NCBI GenBank assembly: GCA_033725935.1
Contig: MU867114.1
Span: 124,001-188,000 of the forward strand
Reading direction: 5' to 3'
From: Cladorrhinum sp. PSN259
Taxonomy: Eukaryota > Ascomycota > Sordariomycetes > Sordariales > Podosporaceae
Length of the DNA stretch: 64,000 nucleotides
The position numbers and the translations under genes were made by a program. The notes under the pieces were generated by a model that did no database searches, was not told where the DNA came from, and saw nothing but the letters and a program-made list of their open reading frames with translations. This document shows, piece by piece, positions 51,369-61,427 of the stretch (within the stretch, counting starts at the first letter, position 1; each line of letters opens with the position of its first letter).

Positions 51369-53204
51369 TCAGCCCTGATTACTTGTAAGACCCGTATACC
51401 CAGCATCCAACTCAATAGCACCGGGTGGCATATAACTTTCTCGCACTCGAGGCCTGGACGCTGGCGGATTCTTACTACAAGCAGGCAACTCCCCAACAGG
51501 TCTCTCAGTCGACATCTCGTGAGAGCTCATATTCGTCGGCATCATGTGAATATTTCCTCCCTCCTTGAGCTCATCAAATGCCCCCAGCTCATGTTGATCA
51601 AGTTTTGATTTTGACGACTCCTGCCTTCTCCTCTTTCGAAAAAGCAGCCAGGCCAAGATGGCAATGAGTGCCATGCCGACAACACCTCCCACCACGCCTC
51701 CTGCAATTGCTCCCACAGGAGTCACGTTTGAAGACTTGGTACCCTCGGCAGATGTTTTCGGGGAGAAAGTCGTCGAAGGGGTCGGAGGATCAGGAGTCGG
51801 AGGATTTTGTACTGCAAACATTTGCTGGACCTTCTCAGAAGACCACTGAAGATCTGCCGCAGACCCATTCTCGTACAAGGCCTTGACGGTATCAGCTCGC
51901 TCATAAGGCGGCGCATCGGCATCGTAATTGTTCTTCCACTCCAAGGCGCTCATGTCAAAAAGCTGCAACCCGCGCCGAGCAGGATCTGGCTCCTTCCAGT
52001 TCCCGTCCTCAAAGTTGCCACCTATAGTCAATACCTGCCGCTTTCCAACGCGAGTACATGTGTGATACGCCCTCAACCCTTTGCTGGAAGATGGCAACTT
52101 GATCCAGTGGAACGCCGGCAGACTAAGCATGTAGGCATCATCATACCGCACTTTTCCAACAATGTTGTCGCCTCCAAAGAGGAAGATGTCGTATCCGCCC
52201 CGAGTCTCGAATCCAACGGTACAGAATGCCCTCCTGGGGAACTTTGGCGCATCCCCCGTCGTTGTTTGCGTAAATGGCTCCCTCGTGACGGGATCAAAAA
52301 AGGTGAGGTTGGAAAGAGAAAGCGCCTTGGTGTCGTAGATGTTGTACGCCCGATCAACGGGCGGCGAGTGACCGCCCATGACAAAAACGATACCGTTTGG
52401 CCCAAAGGATGGGACGTACAAGGCCGACCCCCCTATTCTGGTTTCGGATCCAAAGGGGCTAAAGTCCGGTGAAGTACTGTTTTGGATTTTACGAGTCTGA
52501 AAATCCCAGGTCATTAACCCAGGAACTGACCTGGAAGGTCCAGTCGGTACCCTCTTGTCTGTAAGGTTGTTCCATTGTCCTCCAATGAGAAAAGCCGTGT
52601 TGTTGACCTGGACGGGCGCTCCCATCTCGGTAGGCCTCAGGCTTTTTAGCATGTTGGGGTCTGCCATCTCGACGATGGACCATGTCCCACCTCCCTTGCC
52701 GTCGGCTTTGAAATTGAACATGGGCACATAATCGTAGTCTGACTTCTTGTAGGTGTAGGGCCAGTAGCCACCCCAAGTGTAAAACTCTTGTTTGGCAGTA
52801 TCCGTCCACATGTAGCCGCGAGATTTGACGGGAATTTCCTGCGGTTTTTCAATGGTTCGGATTTCGACGTTGTCGATGGACCATGATGATGATATGTCGA
52901 TGGAAAGCGTCGAGTTGACCGGATTGCTCACTCGGTCCAGTTTACCGTTTTCGTATTGTGAGATTTCACCTCCGTCAAAGTAGAAATAATTCCCCAGGAC
53001 GGTTGCTGGTTTTGTATGTGAGTCGATTGTAGTGTACCTAGTCATGAGAGATGGATGAAGAGACAAACCTGTATGTAAAGCTCGTCGAACGAAGTCCTCT
53101 GGTGATGGGTTATCTGAGCGCGCGTTTACAGAACCCAAATATCCCAAAAGGCCTGGCAAAACCAGGTGTTGCAGCAACGTTGATGCCGAGAATGAGGCCC
53201 TCAT
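51369..53204 (-). CDS. Kelch-repeat single-pass membrane protein
   Basis: Type I membrane protein with a kelch-like beta-propeller outside. Exons 53069-53204 and 51369-53005 (63-nt intron, GTTTGT...ACCAG) give 590 residues from the ATG at 53204. The intron is stopless and a multiple of three, but splicing gives RRALHTATVLGNYFYFDGGEIS, the conserved start. Signal peptide at residues 1-28. Kelch units include FYTWGGYWPY, AFLIGGQWNN, GIVFVMGGHSPP, YDIFLFGGDN and VLTIGGNFEDG. A Pro/Thr/Ser stalk leads to a transmembrane helix at about 476-501 (GAIAGGVVGGVVGMALIAIL), then RKRRRQ and a 90-residue cytosolic tail. The ligand is unknown. Confidence 0.87.
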   Translation of the reverse strand: MRASFSASTLLQHLVLPGLLGYLGSVNARSDNPSPEDFVRRALHTGLSLHPSLMTRYTTIDSHTKPATVLGNYFYFDGGEISQYENGKLDRVSNPVNSTLSIDISSSWSIDNVEIRTIEKPQEIPVKSRGYMWTDTAKQEFYTWGGYWPYTYKKSDYDYVPMFNFKADGKGGGTWSIVEMADPNMLKSLRPTEMGAPVQVNNTAFLIGGQWNNLTDKRVPTGPSRSVPGLMTWDFQTRKIQNSTSPDFSPFGSETRIGGSALYVPSFGPNGIVFVMGGHSPPVDRAYNIYDTKALSLSNLTFFDPVTREPFTQTTTGDAPKFPRRAFCTVGFETRGGYDIFLFGGDNIVGKVRYDDAYMLSLPAFHWIKLPSSSKGLRAYHTCTRVGKRQVLTIGGNFEDGNWKEPDPARRGLQLFDMSALEWKNNYDADAPPYERADTVKALYENGSAADLQWSSEKVQQMFAVQNPPTPDPPTPSTTFSPKTSAEGTKSSNVTPVGAIAGGVVGGVVGMALIAILAWLLFRKRRRQESSKSKLDQHELGAFDELKEGGNIHMMPTNMSSHEMSTERPVGELPACSKNPPASRPRVRESYMPPGAIELDAGYTGLTSNQG

Positions 53205-53416
53205 TTCCAATTATACGTCCAATCACATATCTAGTATGTATAAAATGAGACTGGGGATCAAAAATCTTGACCATGTTTTTTTCTAGCAAAAAAAAGTCGG
53301 GACGATGTTTTATTTTTGATCAAACATCCCTGGTCAACACCCTGTAACTGCGTATTCACTAATCATGCTAACGCAGTGCCGAATACGCCAACAGTCAGCC
53401 AGGACGAGATCGCTAT

Positions 53417-53500
53417 GCACGCAATGGACAGCTTTCTTGTGGCGCCTTAACAATTTCCTGGTAGGACCACTGGCGCAAGAAACGGGCTGTCCACCCGTGC
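53417..53500. repeat. Degenerate palindromic element, copy 1
   Basis: 84 bp bounded by GCAC...GTGC, with arms containing GGACAG / CTGTCC and TTTCTTG / CAAGAAA. The loop CCTTAACAATTTCCTGG is shared with copy 2. The arms pair imperfectly. Structure suggests a MITE-like or hairpin-RNA element. Confidence 0.7.
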
Positions 53501-53900
53501 TATGTAGCTCCCACTCCTACAAAATCGTGAATGGCAGGCAAAAGAGTTACTGCGCCTTCGCTGACCTTGTCGCCACCCCTTGTTTGCTGCCGTGCGCTGA
53601 TTTCCTCCCCCCTATGTCATCTGTACTGTAGTGTAGATCCAACCTCAAGCCATCGGGCTAACCCGTGTTGATCAAAAGCCGAAATATCCGTACACTACAC
53701 ATTAGTGCTGACGGAAAGAGCCCCTCATTGCCCTTGAAAAATATCAATGAGAACACAGATGCTCATCATCATCTGCCATTTATAAACAACAAATATCATC
53801 TTTGGGGGCTTGAAGATTATTGGCTGCAAGGCTTCCGAATCTACCATCCACAACTTGAGAGATGCCAGAACTGAGCCGCCCAGTCAAATACCTACCGTAC

Positions 53901-53982
53901 CACGGGGTGGGCAGGTTTCCTTGTGCCGCCTTAACAATTTCCTGGGAGGATCACTGGCACAAGAAAACCTGTCCACCCCGTG
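53901..53982. repeat. Near-perfect palindromic element, copy 2
   Basis: 82 bp. The 27-bp left arm CACGGGGTGGGCAGGTTTCC + TTGTGCC pairs with the right arm ending CCTGTCCACCCCGTG with only two non-Watson-Crick positions. The 28-nt loop contains CCTTAACAATTTCCTGGGAGG, nearly identical to copy 1. Differences from copy 1 include C/T and G/A transitions. Confidence 0.8.
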
Positions 53983-54644
53983 CGGACATGACTGATGGCG
54001 TCCATAGCACTGTGTCTATACCACCAGAGTAGGATTCTCTTTGCGCCTAGTAGCCAACACTGGGTGCCTATGCCAGTTGAAAATTTATCAAGACTGACTT
54101 GATGTTACTTCAACTCTTGCATCAACAGGGGCCATTACTCAGGAGGGTTTAGTCGCAATAATTGGAGGACGGCCAACATCTTTGGAATATGGAGGCATGT
54201 CAGGCACCATTCATGATGCACATGCAGCTGAGTATAAGGACAAAAACGAATGCTGAATTTAACATAAAAAAAGGTGGGCGATTTTGGACTTACTTGAACA
54301 TTTCAACTCAAGAATCAGCATGCGTATCATCTAAGCCGTCCTCCTCTCGAGCGGTACTCTCTGCCTAGGGAGTGTGTTGGATGCGCCAACCACCGCCACC
54401 ACCACGGCACCGCCCAGATCAACATATTTTTTCGTTCAACCTCTATTCCACTGGGCAGCCAGCCGCCACATGCCTCGAACTATGGATCTCATTTTACTAA
54501 TCAGGTACCTACCATGGCGCCAGCACTCTCATCATACTCGGAATCCAGCCGCCACAATCGTTTGAGAGCTTCAACTAGAACCACGACCAGCAGCAGAAGA
54601 CCAACTCTTACTTCTGGCCTTGCCTTCGACTGAGCAGTATCCGT

Positions 54645-55053
54645 TTGTTCGCTTTTGAACCCAACTCGTTCGCCAGCACCGTGACCTTCCCCACCCCCGA
54701 AGTGGCATCGGCACATACGAGCTACAAGTCGGCAGTGGCATCTTGGATCCGAGAGCCTGCGGTTCAGGCAGAAGGACATAGAACCGCAACCAGCTGCGCT
54801 GCGGCAGGAAGCCGTGAATTGGCAGGTGCTATTTTGGCGCAGACCGCGACGGATGTTGAAGCTTGCGTGACTGGATTTCAGGTACAGCTAGGGTCAATTA
54901 CGTTGGGTGCGTGAGGCGACCATCACAGCAGGGTCTGGTACAGTAATCGGGCCGGTAACAACGAGCACATCTACTGGTGGCGGTAGTGTCTAATTCGCCG
55001 CAGCTGCTATTGCCGCAGCTCCTGGTGTCATGGGAATCGTTGGGTTGGCTTAA
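54645..55053 (+). pseudogene. Possible remnant of a small secreted/GPI-anchored protein gene
   Basis: An ATG-less open frame from 54645 encodes SFASTVTFPTPEVASAHTSY, SWIREPAVQAEG and DVEACVTGFQVQLG and stops at 54914. Just downstream, one frame over, is GSGTVIGPVTTSTSTGGGSV, a TAA, then FAAAAIAAAPGVMGIVGLA and a stop at 55051-55053. The Ser/Thr stalk plus Ala/Gly-rich hydrophobic end is what a GPI-attachment tail looks like. The TAA could come from CAA by a C-to-T change. With no start codon, a frameshift and a stop, it reads as a decayed gene; an unspliced multi-exon gene is the alternative. Family unknown. Confidence 0.3.
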
Positions 55054-55484
55054 GTGCTCAAGGGGGCTGAGAGACCAACGGTAACGAGGCGATCAAGCAT
55101 ATGTGTCAAACTGTGTCACTTTGCCTCAGGAGGAGTCAGCTCAAAAGTGAGAAAAATCCAAGAAAGTCATACGAGTATTTCAAAGGCAGTGGATATGAAC
55201 CACGTATGGAGGCATGAAAAGAGCGAAAAATAACGCCAAGGATGAAACAGGAGCAAATGATCCGCCAGATGGCATACCCGGGCACCAAAATTCCAATTTT
55301 AGTGGGGCCATGACCTCATACCTTCAAACTTCACCGATCTACGCGATCGATCCCGACACTCTTTTCCCAACACAACGATCAGCGCATTTGGCCAGCTGTA
55401 AAAAATGTCTCCAAAGGAGAAACATCTGCTGACAAGCAACAATGACGGTCGCCAATACCACCACCATCGCGATTTCCGTCTCTC

Positions 55485-57659
55485 ATGTTTGCTCCCGCGA
55501 GTGCGACCACCCTTCGACGACTGAGTTGCAGGTCTAGACCTCTGCCGACAGCCATCATTTCCATCTTTTACTCTCCCACCGAGAGGAGCCTTTGCTCCGT
55601 GGCGATACACAAAACACCGTCATTCCTCATGGCTCGAAAGGCAAACGGTGACTCCTCGGCCCACCCCAAGGTCGAGGTCACCCCCAGCTTCGACGCTGCC
55701 ACCCGTCCCAAAGTACAACTACGACGATCCAGCCGCAACGTAAACCAAAAGATGCTTCAAGAGGAATCAGAGACGCGCGAGATCCAGGGTAAGATAATGG
55801 GTGTCGGCGCCGATGGCGAGGATGTGAGTGGCGACCAGCTCGAGGACCGCAAAGAGTCATCCAAAGAAGGAATGAAACTTGCAATAGAGGGTCTGGCTCG
55901 CATGGAGCGACGTCTGCACAAGGCAACAAAACGGCAAAAGATCAAGGTTGAAGACACGCGTTTTCCAATTCAGGTAAACGAGGAACACGACCGCGAGACG
56001 CCCAGGGACTGGAGCGTCAAAGAGACGGGGCCCCGTCCAAAAAGGAGCAGGTCTCGAAAAAGTGAAGACGACGTGCCCATCGATCAGGAGCCGGCCGAAG
56101 CACCCGTCGTGCTCGATGCGCCCGAACGAGGAGCAGCACGCCCCCCTCCCATCAACAGTCCTTACCTGCCTCTTCCCTGGAAGGGTCGTCTAGGTTACGC
56201 CTGCCTCAACACCTACCTGCGCTCAGCGAAAACACCGGTATTCAGTTCGCGAACTTGTCGCATGGCTTCCATCATCGACCACCGCCATCCCCTCATTGAT
56301 CTGACTCAACCCGAACACGCCGTCAAGAACCGACCCGATAAAACAAAAGAAGCCGACCACGCTTTGGGCGAGCAATTTGTCCGCGAACTGGGCTTGGCCA
56401 ACGCGCGCGACATTGTCAAGATGCTGAGGTGGAATGACAAGTACAACATCAAGTTTATGCGCCTCAGCTCCGAAATGTTTCCCTTTGCAAGCCACAAGGA
56501 ACACGGCTACAAGCTGGCGCCCTTTGCGTCCGAAGTGCTTGCAGAGGCCGGCAGGGTGGCCGCCGAGTTGGGCCACCGACTGACAACACATCCAGGCCAG
56601 GTTCGACAATTCCTCTTATCTTGTGTTCATTCGAATCCCCGCAATAATAAGGTCACTGATGCGTCATTCGAACTGCAGTTCACCCAGCTTGGCTCCCCGC
56701 GAGCCGAGGTTATCGAAGCGTCGATCCGCGATCTCGAATACCACGACGAAATGCTCTCCCTCCTCAAGCTCCCCGAACAACAAGACCGCGACGCCGTCAT
56801 GATTTTGCACATGGGTGGTGTATACGGAGACAAAGCAGCAACTCTCGACCGATTCCGCCAGAATTATGCCAAATTGTCGCCGTCAATAAAAAAGCGTTTG
56901 GTGTTGGAAAACGACGACGTCGCCTGGAGCGTTCACGATTTGTTACCCATCTGCGAAGAACTCGACATTCCTCTCGTCCTTGACTTCCACCACCACAACA
57001 TCATATTCGATGCGTCCCAAGTCCGAGAAGGAACCCTAGACATTACTCAACCCGAAATAATGATACGCATCGCCAACACGTGGAAGCGCAAAAACATCAA
57101 GCAAAAGATGCACTACAGCGAACCGTGCGCAGGGGCAGTTACCCCGCGAGACAGGAGAAAACATTCCCCCAGGGTCATGACGCTCCCTCCTTGCCCGCCA
57201 GATATGGACCTAATGATTGAGGCCAAGGATAAGGAGCAAGCGGTTTTTGAACTGATGCGGACGTTCAAGTTGCCGGGGTTTGAGAGGATCAATGACGTCA
57301 TTCCCCACGAGCGGGACGACGAGTCACGGCCCCCACCGAGGATCATCAAGAAGAAAGGGGGGCCGGGAAAGAGAAAGAGGCAGGTGGTGGATGAGAATGA
57401 TGATGCGGCCAACACCGACAGTATTGGGATTAAACCAGATATTGAGAATGATGATCGGGAAAGGATGCCTCCTCCTCCTCCTGGGGGGATTACTGTTGCC
57501 GAGGAAGATAGGGGGATGGGAGGGAGAGAAAACAGGGTCTATTGGCCTGTGGGCTTGGAGGAGTGGTTGAAGCCCAAGAAGAGGGAAGTAAATAAAGAGG
57601 GAAAGGTTGTGCTGGCTGTGGAGGAGGATAACGGGGATTACGGTGATGAGTTTATCTGA
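55485..57659 (+). CDS. UVE1: UV-damage endonuclease UVDE
   Basis: ATP-independent endonuclease that nicks 5' to UV photoproducts and other lesions, starting alternative excision repair in nucleus and/or mitochondria. Exons 55485-56600 and 56679-57659 give 698 residues. The 78-nt intron (weak donor GTTCGA, acceptor CTGCAG) is in frame and stopless, but its removal restores the conserved LTTHPGQFTQLGSPRAEV. Residues 1-50 are Arg/Ser-rich without acids (LRRLSCRSRPLPTA), like a mitochondrial presequence, and a second ATG at 55629 (MARKANGD) would start a nuclear form. The TIM-barrel core includes GRLGYACLNTYLR, RWNDKYNIKFMRLSSEMFPF, LHMGGVYGDK, LVLENDDVAWSV, LVLDFHHHNI and KQKMHYSEP. A basic/acidic tail follows from about 600. 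Firm family call. Confidence 0.93.
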   Translation: MFAPASATTLRRLSCRSRPLPTAIISIFYSPTERSLCSVAIHKTPSFLMARKANGDSSAHPKVEVTPSFDAATRPKVQLRRSSRNVNQKMLQEESETREIQGKIMGVGADGEDVSGDQLEDRKESSKEGMKLAIEGLARMERRLHKATKRQKIKVEDTRFPIQVNEEHDRETPRDWSVKETGPRPKRSRSRKSEDDVPIDQEPAEAPVVLDAPERGAARPPPINSPYLPLPWKGRLGYACLNTYLRSAKTPVFSSRTCRMASIIDHRHPLIDLTQPEHAVKNRPDKTKEADHALGEQFVRELGLANARDIVKMLRWNDKYNIKFMRLSSEMFPFASHKEHGYKLAPFASEVLAEAGRVAAELGHRLTTHPGQVRQFLLSCVHSNPRNNKVTDASFELQFTQLGSPRAEVIEASIRDLEYHDEMLSLLKLPEQQDRDAVMILHMGGVYGDKAATLDRFRQNYAKLSPSIKKRLVLENDDVAWSVHDLLPICEELDIPLVLDFHHHNIIFDASQVREGTLDITQPEIMIRIANTWKRKNIKQKMHYSEPCAGAVTPRDRRKHSPRVMTLPPCPPDMDLMIEAKDKEQAVFELMRTFKLPGFERINDVIPHERDDESRPPPRIIKKKGGPGKRKRQVVDENDDAANTDSIGIKPDIENDDRERMPPPPPGGITVAEEDRGMGGRENRVYWPVGLEEWLKPKKREVNKEGKVVLAVEEDNGDYGDEFI

Positions 57660-58433
57660 TTCCAAATAGGAGGTGTTTTCTTTTTTTGGAGGGGAAGAAG
57701 GATCTGGGATAGATCTTGATCCACTGCATCAACAGCCCCTGTACACCACACGGCACAACGAATATGTCACGCATGATGACGGGAAATCAGGATTTCGGAT
57801 GGGAAATTGAAGATGGGTTTCTGGGGAAATCTCCATGTGTTTCTACAAGGTATTGTAGATCTATTCTCTTCAATCTCTCCTACACCTTCTTCTTGGCAGT
57901 TATTTCTTCATTCTTCATTCTCTCTCTCTTTCTCTCCCTCTCCGTCCCTGATCTCTTTCTGCCTTTAATACAAAAATACAAAAATAGAAATGTAAAAAAA
58001 CAAAAATAAAATAAAAATCCTTAAAAAATGATCTCCAGATCCCTCCATATATGCTGGTTTTTAGAAAAATGGTTAAAAAAAATAATGTGCTCAAAAATGA
58101 AATTTCCTTTGGTTTCCTCTTTAACCCCGTTTGATCATGTTCCTATTTCCTTTGACCGTCCCTTTCCCATGATGTGTGTGTGTATGTGTGTGTGTGTGGT
58201 ATGGTGTGTTTAATGTTCCCATTCCGAATGCGTGTTTCCGATAAAAAAAAATATAAAAAAGATAAATTACAGAATACCTCCCTCCCGCACATGTTTGTGT
58301 GTCTCCCAATTCCCTTTTTCTTCCCTTGGTTCCCCCCATCACCATCACCATCACTCTTGGGTATCTTGTATGTGTATTATTTTTTTTATTTTTTGTTTTT
58401 GTTTTTGTTTTTTACTTTGTGGTGAGGTCGAGT
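57660..58433. other. Convergent intergenic region with A/T and GT tracts
   Basis: 3' flanks of UVE1 and the small Cys-rich gene. Holds A-rich stretches (57968-58085), a TG dinucleotide run (58172-58198) and ATCACC repeats (58338-58352). No gene seen. Confidence 0.6.
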
Positions 58434-58622
58434 TCAAGCAACTTGGGCCTGCCCCGCCGCTGTGCCTTCCACTTCCCCCCTCAGTTCCTTGCATCTTGGA
58501 TGCGAGCAGGAACCGCAGTAGAGGGTTGACTTGCCGCAGGCCACGACGCGGTCGCAGGCGCAGGTTGTTGATTGGGAGATCAGGGTTGTCGAGCAGGCGT
58601 ACGAGATTTTTGTTCCGCACAT
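58434..58622 (-). CDS. Small Cys-rich protein, unknown function
   Basis: 62 residues from the ATG at 58622, single exon, starting MCGTKISYACSTTLIS. It has eight cysteines (C2, C10, C21, C23, C29, C36, C39, C44) in a CACDRVVACGKSTLYCGSCSHPRC arrangement that could bind zinc. There is no signal peptide, so it is not a classical secreted effector. The frame extends upstream to a non-ATG position through a low-complexity Thr/Pro/Asn stretch that reads as leader. Short MC-type Cys-rich proteins are frequent in filamentous fungi but their role is not known to me. Expression support is needed to be sure it is translated. Confidence 0.55.
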   Translation of the reverse strand: MCGTKISYACSTTLISQSTTCACDRVVACGKSTLYCGSCSHPRCKELRGEVEGTAAGQAQVA

Positions 58623-60248
58623 TTTGGATGTAGGGTAAGGGTAGTTGGGATGAGAAGGTGTGCTGGTTGGTTGCTTGGTTGGTTGGTTGGTGGTGATGAT
58701 CGCCGGATTGCTTAAACCCGGTCGGTCGGTCGTGTGTCGGTCAGCCCCCTGATGATCTACATTGTCAAGATTTGTTAGCGATGAATAATGTGTCAATGGG
58801 GGAGTGTCAGAAGGAAAAGTAAAAGAGGAATACATACCAATTGGAGACAGAAGTGAACAAGGTTTCAAGTCTTGTCTTTTTCTCGTATTCCGTGGAGCTC
58901 CAGTTGAATACACGTACGTCTTCAAAGAATTGAAAAGGCTCGTGTTTGCTGATCTCTCTCTCTCTCTCTTCTCTCTCTGAGAGTTGAACGTAGTGGCAAA
59001 GATGTGAGGAGGAAAACAAAGTTCTTGACGACCGAGAACCGAAGGATGTAAAGGAAACTCTCAAGAGGGGGAGAGTTGCGTATTATTGACCGAGTCAAGT
59101 GTGGGTTTTGGCGTCGATCAAAGAGTCGCAGGTCGCGGGAGGAAGAAAAAGCTTATTCTTCTTTTTTTACTTTCCCTGGTCGCGTCGGAAGTCCGAAATG
59201 GTTCGAGGTATATACTTTTGAAGGTATACAGCGGAGGTTGCCGTCGATGTGCAATTACTGTGCATGTATGTAGGAGGGGAAGCTGCGCCCCGACGTTGAA
59301 GGACAGCTCTGCTTTAGCTATACTACCTTGAGGGTGTAGGGGTGGTTGCAATCTGTGTTTCAGCCCAATGCACCAGAGATGAAAAAGCCATGATCAATTT
59401 TGGGAAAGATGTATTCAGTTAACCATCGTCGGTCCCCGTCGCAGGGAAAGTCTCGCTTGTCAAGATGATGAAATCTCTCTCAAACCCGCACCTGCAAGCC
59501 AGGGATCCAGCTCTTGCTGGCCCGGATGATACGACGTCATAACCTGCCCAAAGGTTCTGCTTAGCGTGCTTGGGGCCAAAAGCTTCGGCTGCTAAAAATG
59601 AGTCTCGAACACGACAGAATTCTTGTCCGTCCCCGATTCGCTGGCCACTCTAGAAAATGTGGGGAATGCGCAGGACGGTGGCGGAGCAACGTCCGGCTGC
59701 ATGGCATTAACAATATTTTTGTTTGATTGCATACAAAGCTGTTAACAGCATCCCACAGGCCAGCTGTGGATCTGTGCATTGGGCTGAAACACTGAGACAG
59801 CTGAAATGGTCACTGAGGGTCGGGAAATCTGGAGAAAAAACCTGATTTTTCCCACTTGGTCATCTCTGCGCCTGCATGCGTTTCTGCATCCTGATGATCC
59901 TGCATGCCCGCCAACATGATACCCTACATTGCCGACGTCGTCCTTGAGGGCATCGTCAGATTTCTGCCAAGTCATGCAGTCATCTATTTTTGTTTTTTCA
60001 AAAACGTCGTATCCGCTGATAAATTGGAATGCAGGTACAGAAACTGTCAGGTGGACACATTCCCATTCCCAGGTTATAGTGGTTTGTGTGAGTGGAGATT
60101 TTGTGAAAACGTGTGTAAGTGGTGAAATGAAAATTGTTTCAAACTGGATTGCCCTTTTGGTCTTGGCCCCCGTTTCGCGCAAAAATTGTCCATCTCATTC
60201 TCGGCCAGGACCCTTCGGGAGTTGGAGACGGGAAGAGCCGTTTACCGC
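58623..60248. other. Intergenic region, no gene seen
   Basis: Includes GGTTGGTTGGTTGG (58675-58691), tandem GGTCGGTCGGTC (58719-58731) and a CT dinucleotide tract (58952-58979) in the leader of the small Cys-rich gene. The remaining sequence up to the SDR gene shows only short unconvincing frames. Confidence 0.5.
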
Positions 60249-61427
60249 TCACTCCTCCTCCATTTCTACCACGACCTGCTTTACCAAATCCACCACCGTC
60301 TCCCTAAAACTCCTATATCGGACCCCTAGATCCCGAGCAACAGTTACCCCGTCCATTCCATAACTCTCATCAATGGCTTGCTCGGGCTTGTCTGGCCCCT
60401 TCTCCCTTCTTACCAACTCAGGGAACTCTTCTCTTACAATATCCTCCACAACTCCATAGGAAAACCTTTCTAGGGAAGAAACCAAATACCTCCTCCCTCC
60501 AGCTTCTCCTTTAATCAATGCCTGAACGTGGACCTCAGCTAAATCCCTCACATCAACCCAAAACGGCACCCTCGAAACCGGCATTGACTCTTCTTCTCCC
60601 TTTAGGTACTTGACCACCTTCCAGATCATGGCATTGCTCTCGTTCAGCTGTCCCCTCTTTGTAACACCGTGAACCACAGGTCCAAAAGTCATGGGCGGAC
60701 ACAGAGTAACAATATCGAACCCGTGACACTTGTCCGAATTATTATTCACAAACTCCCACGCCGCCAGCTCGGCAAACTTCTTGCTGCCCCTGTACGCAAC
60801 AACAGCGCTGGTGCTTGGATCGGCAGCCTCTTCGTAAGAAAGTGGATTCCAATCCTCGGCCGTGTACGTAAAGTACTTCTCTCCTTTCGAGCCCCCCTCC
60901 TTTGCGATCCTGTTCCGTTCGAGGTCGATCACGCTCGCAAAGCTTGAGGTAATAACAACTCTCTTTACTTGACCGTTCGTCTTGGCGGCCGCTGCAGCAG
61001 CAGCAGAGAGAATGGCCTTGACGCCGTTGATGGCCGGGATTATCAGTTCCGCTTCGTTGTTCTGCGTGTCATAAGTGAACGGAGATGCAACGTGGATTAT
61101 GCCGTCGATTCCTCCTTCCAAGGCGGGGGATAGGTTGATTTTTTTTCCAGCAGAGAAATCAGGCACTGTGACGTAGTCCAATAGTGAGCCTGCAGTAGTA
61201 GAGGCGGCGAATTGAGGGAGACGGGCGGCGAGCATGGATTCGCCTTTGGATGGTGAGCGTGCTGCGATGCGGACTCGGATGCCTCGCGACAGGAGGTTGT
61301 CGACCACGTGGGCGCCTATGAAGCCCGTTGCGCCTGTTACGAGGACGTATTGTCTGTGGTTAATGTTAGTGAAGTAAACACAGTGAGATATTCAGAAAGA
61401 AAGAAAAAAAACTCGCGGCCAAGACAT
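60249..61427 (-). CDS. NAD(P)-dependent extended SDR (dihydroflavonol-4-reductase/Gre2-like), 5' end uncertain
   Basis: Ketone/aldehyde reductase of the extended short-chain dehydrogenase type. The main exon, 60249-61353, encodes QYVLVTGATGFIGAHVVDNLLSRG (Rossmann GxxGxxG), SSFASVID, the catalytic Tyr-Lys in AYRGSKKFAELAAW, LCPPMTFGP and PFWVDVRDLAEVHVQAL, then the family C-terminus. An upstream ATG (61427) gives MSWPR and a GT at 61411-61412, with an acceptor CACAG before 61353. Joining these as GT-AG leaves the frame off by one, so the first exon is unresolved. Excluding it, about 368 residues are secure, close to family size. The substrate is unknown. Confidence 0.83.

Larger units (their letters stand above)
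53205..55484. other. Repeat-bearing intergenic region between kelch gene and UVE1
   Basis: 2.3 kb containing two related palindromic repeats (53417-53500, 53901-53982) and a probable gene remnant (54645-55053). The rest shows nothing recognisable. Confidence 0.5.
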
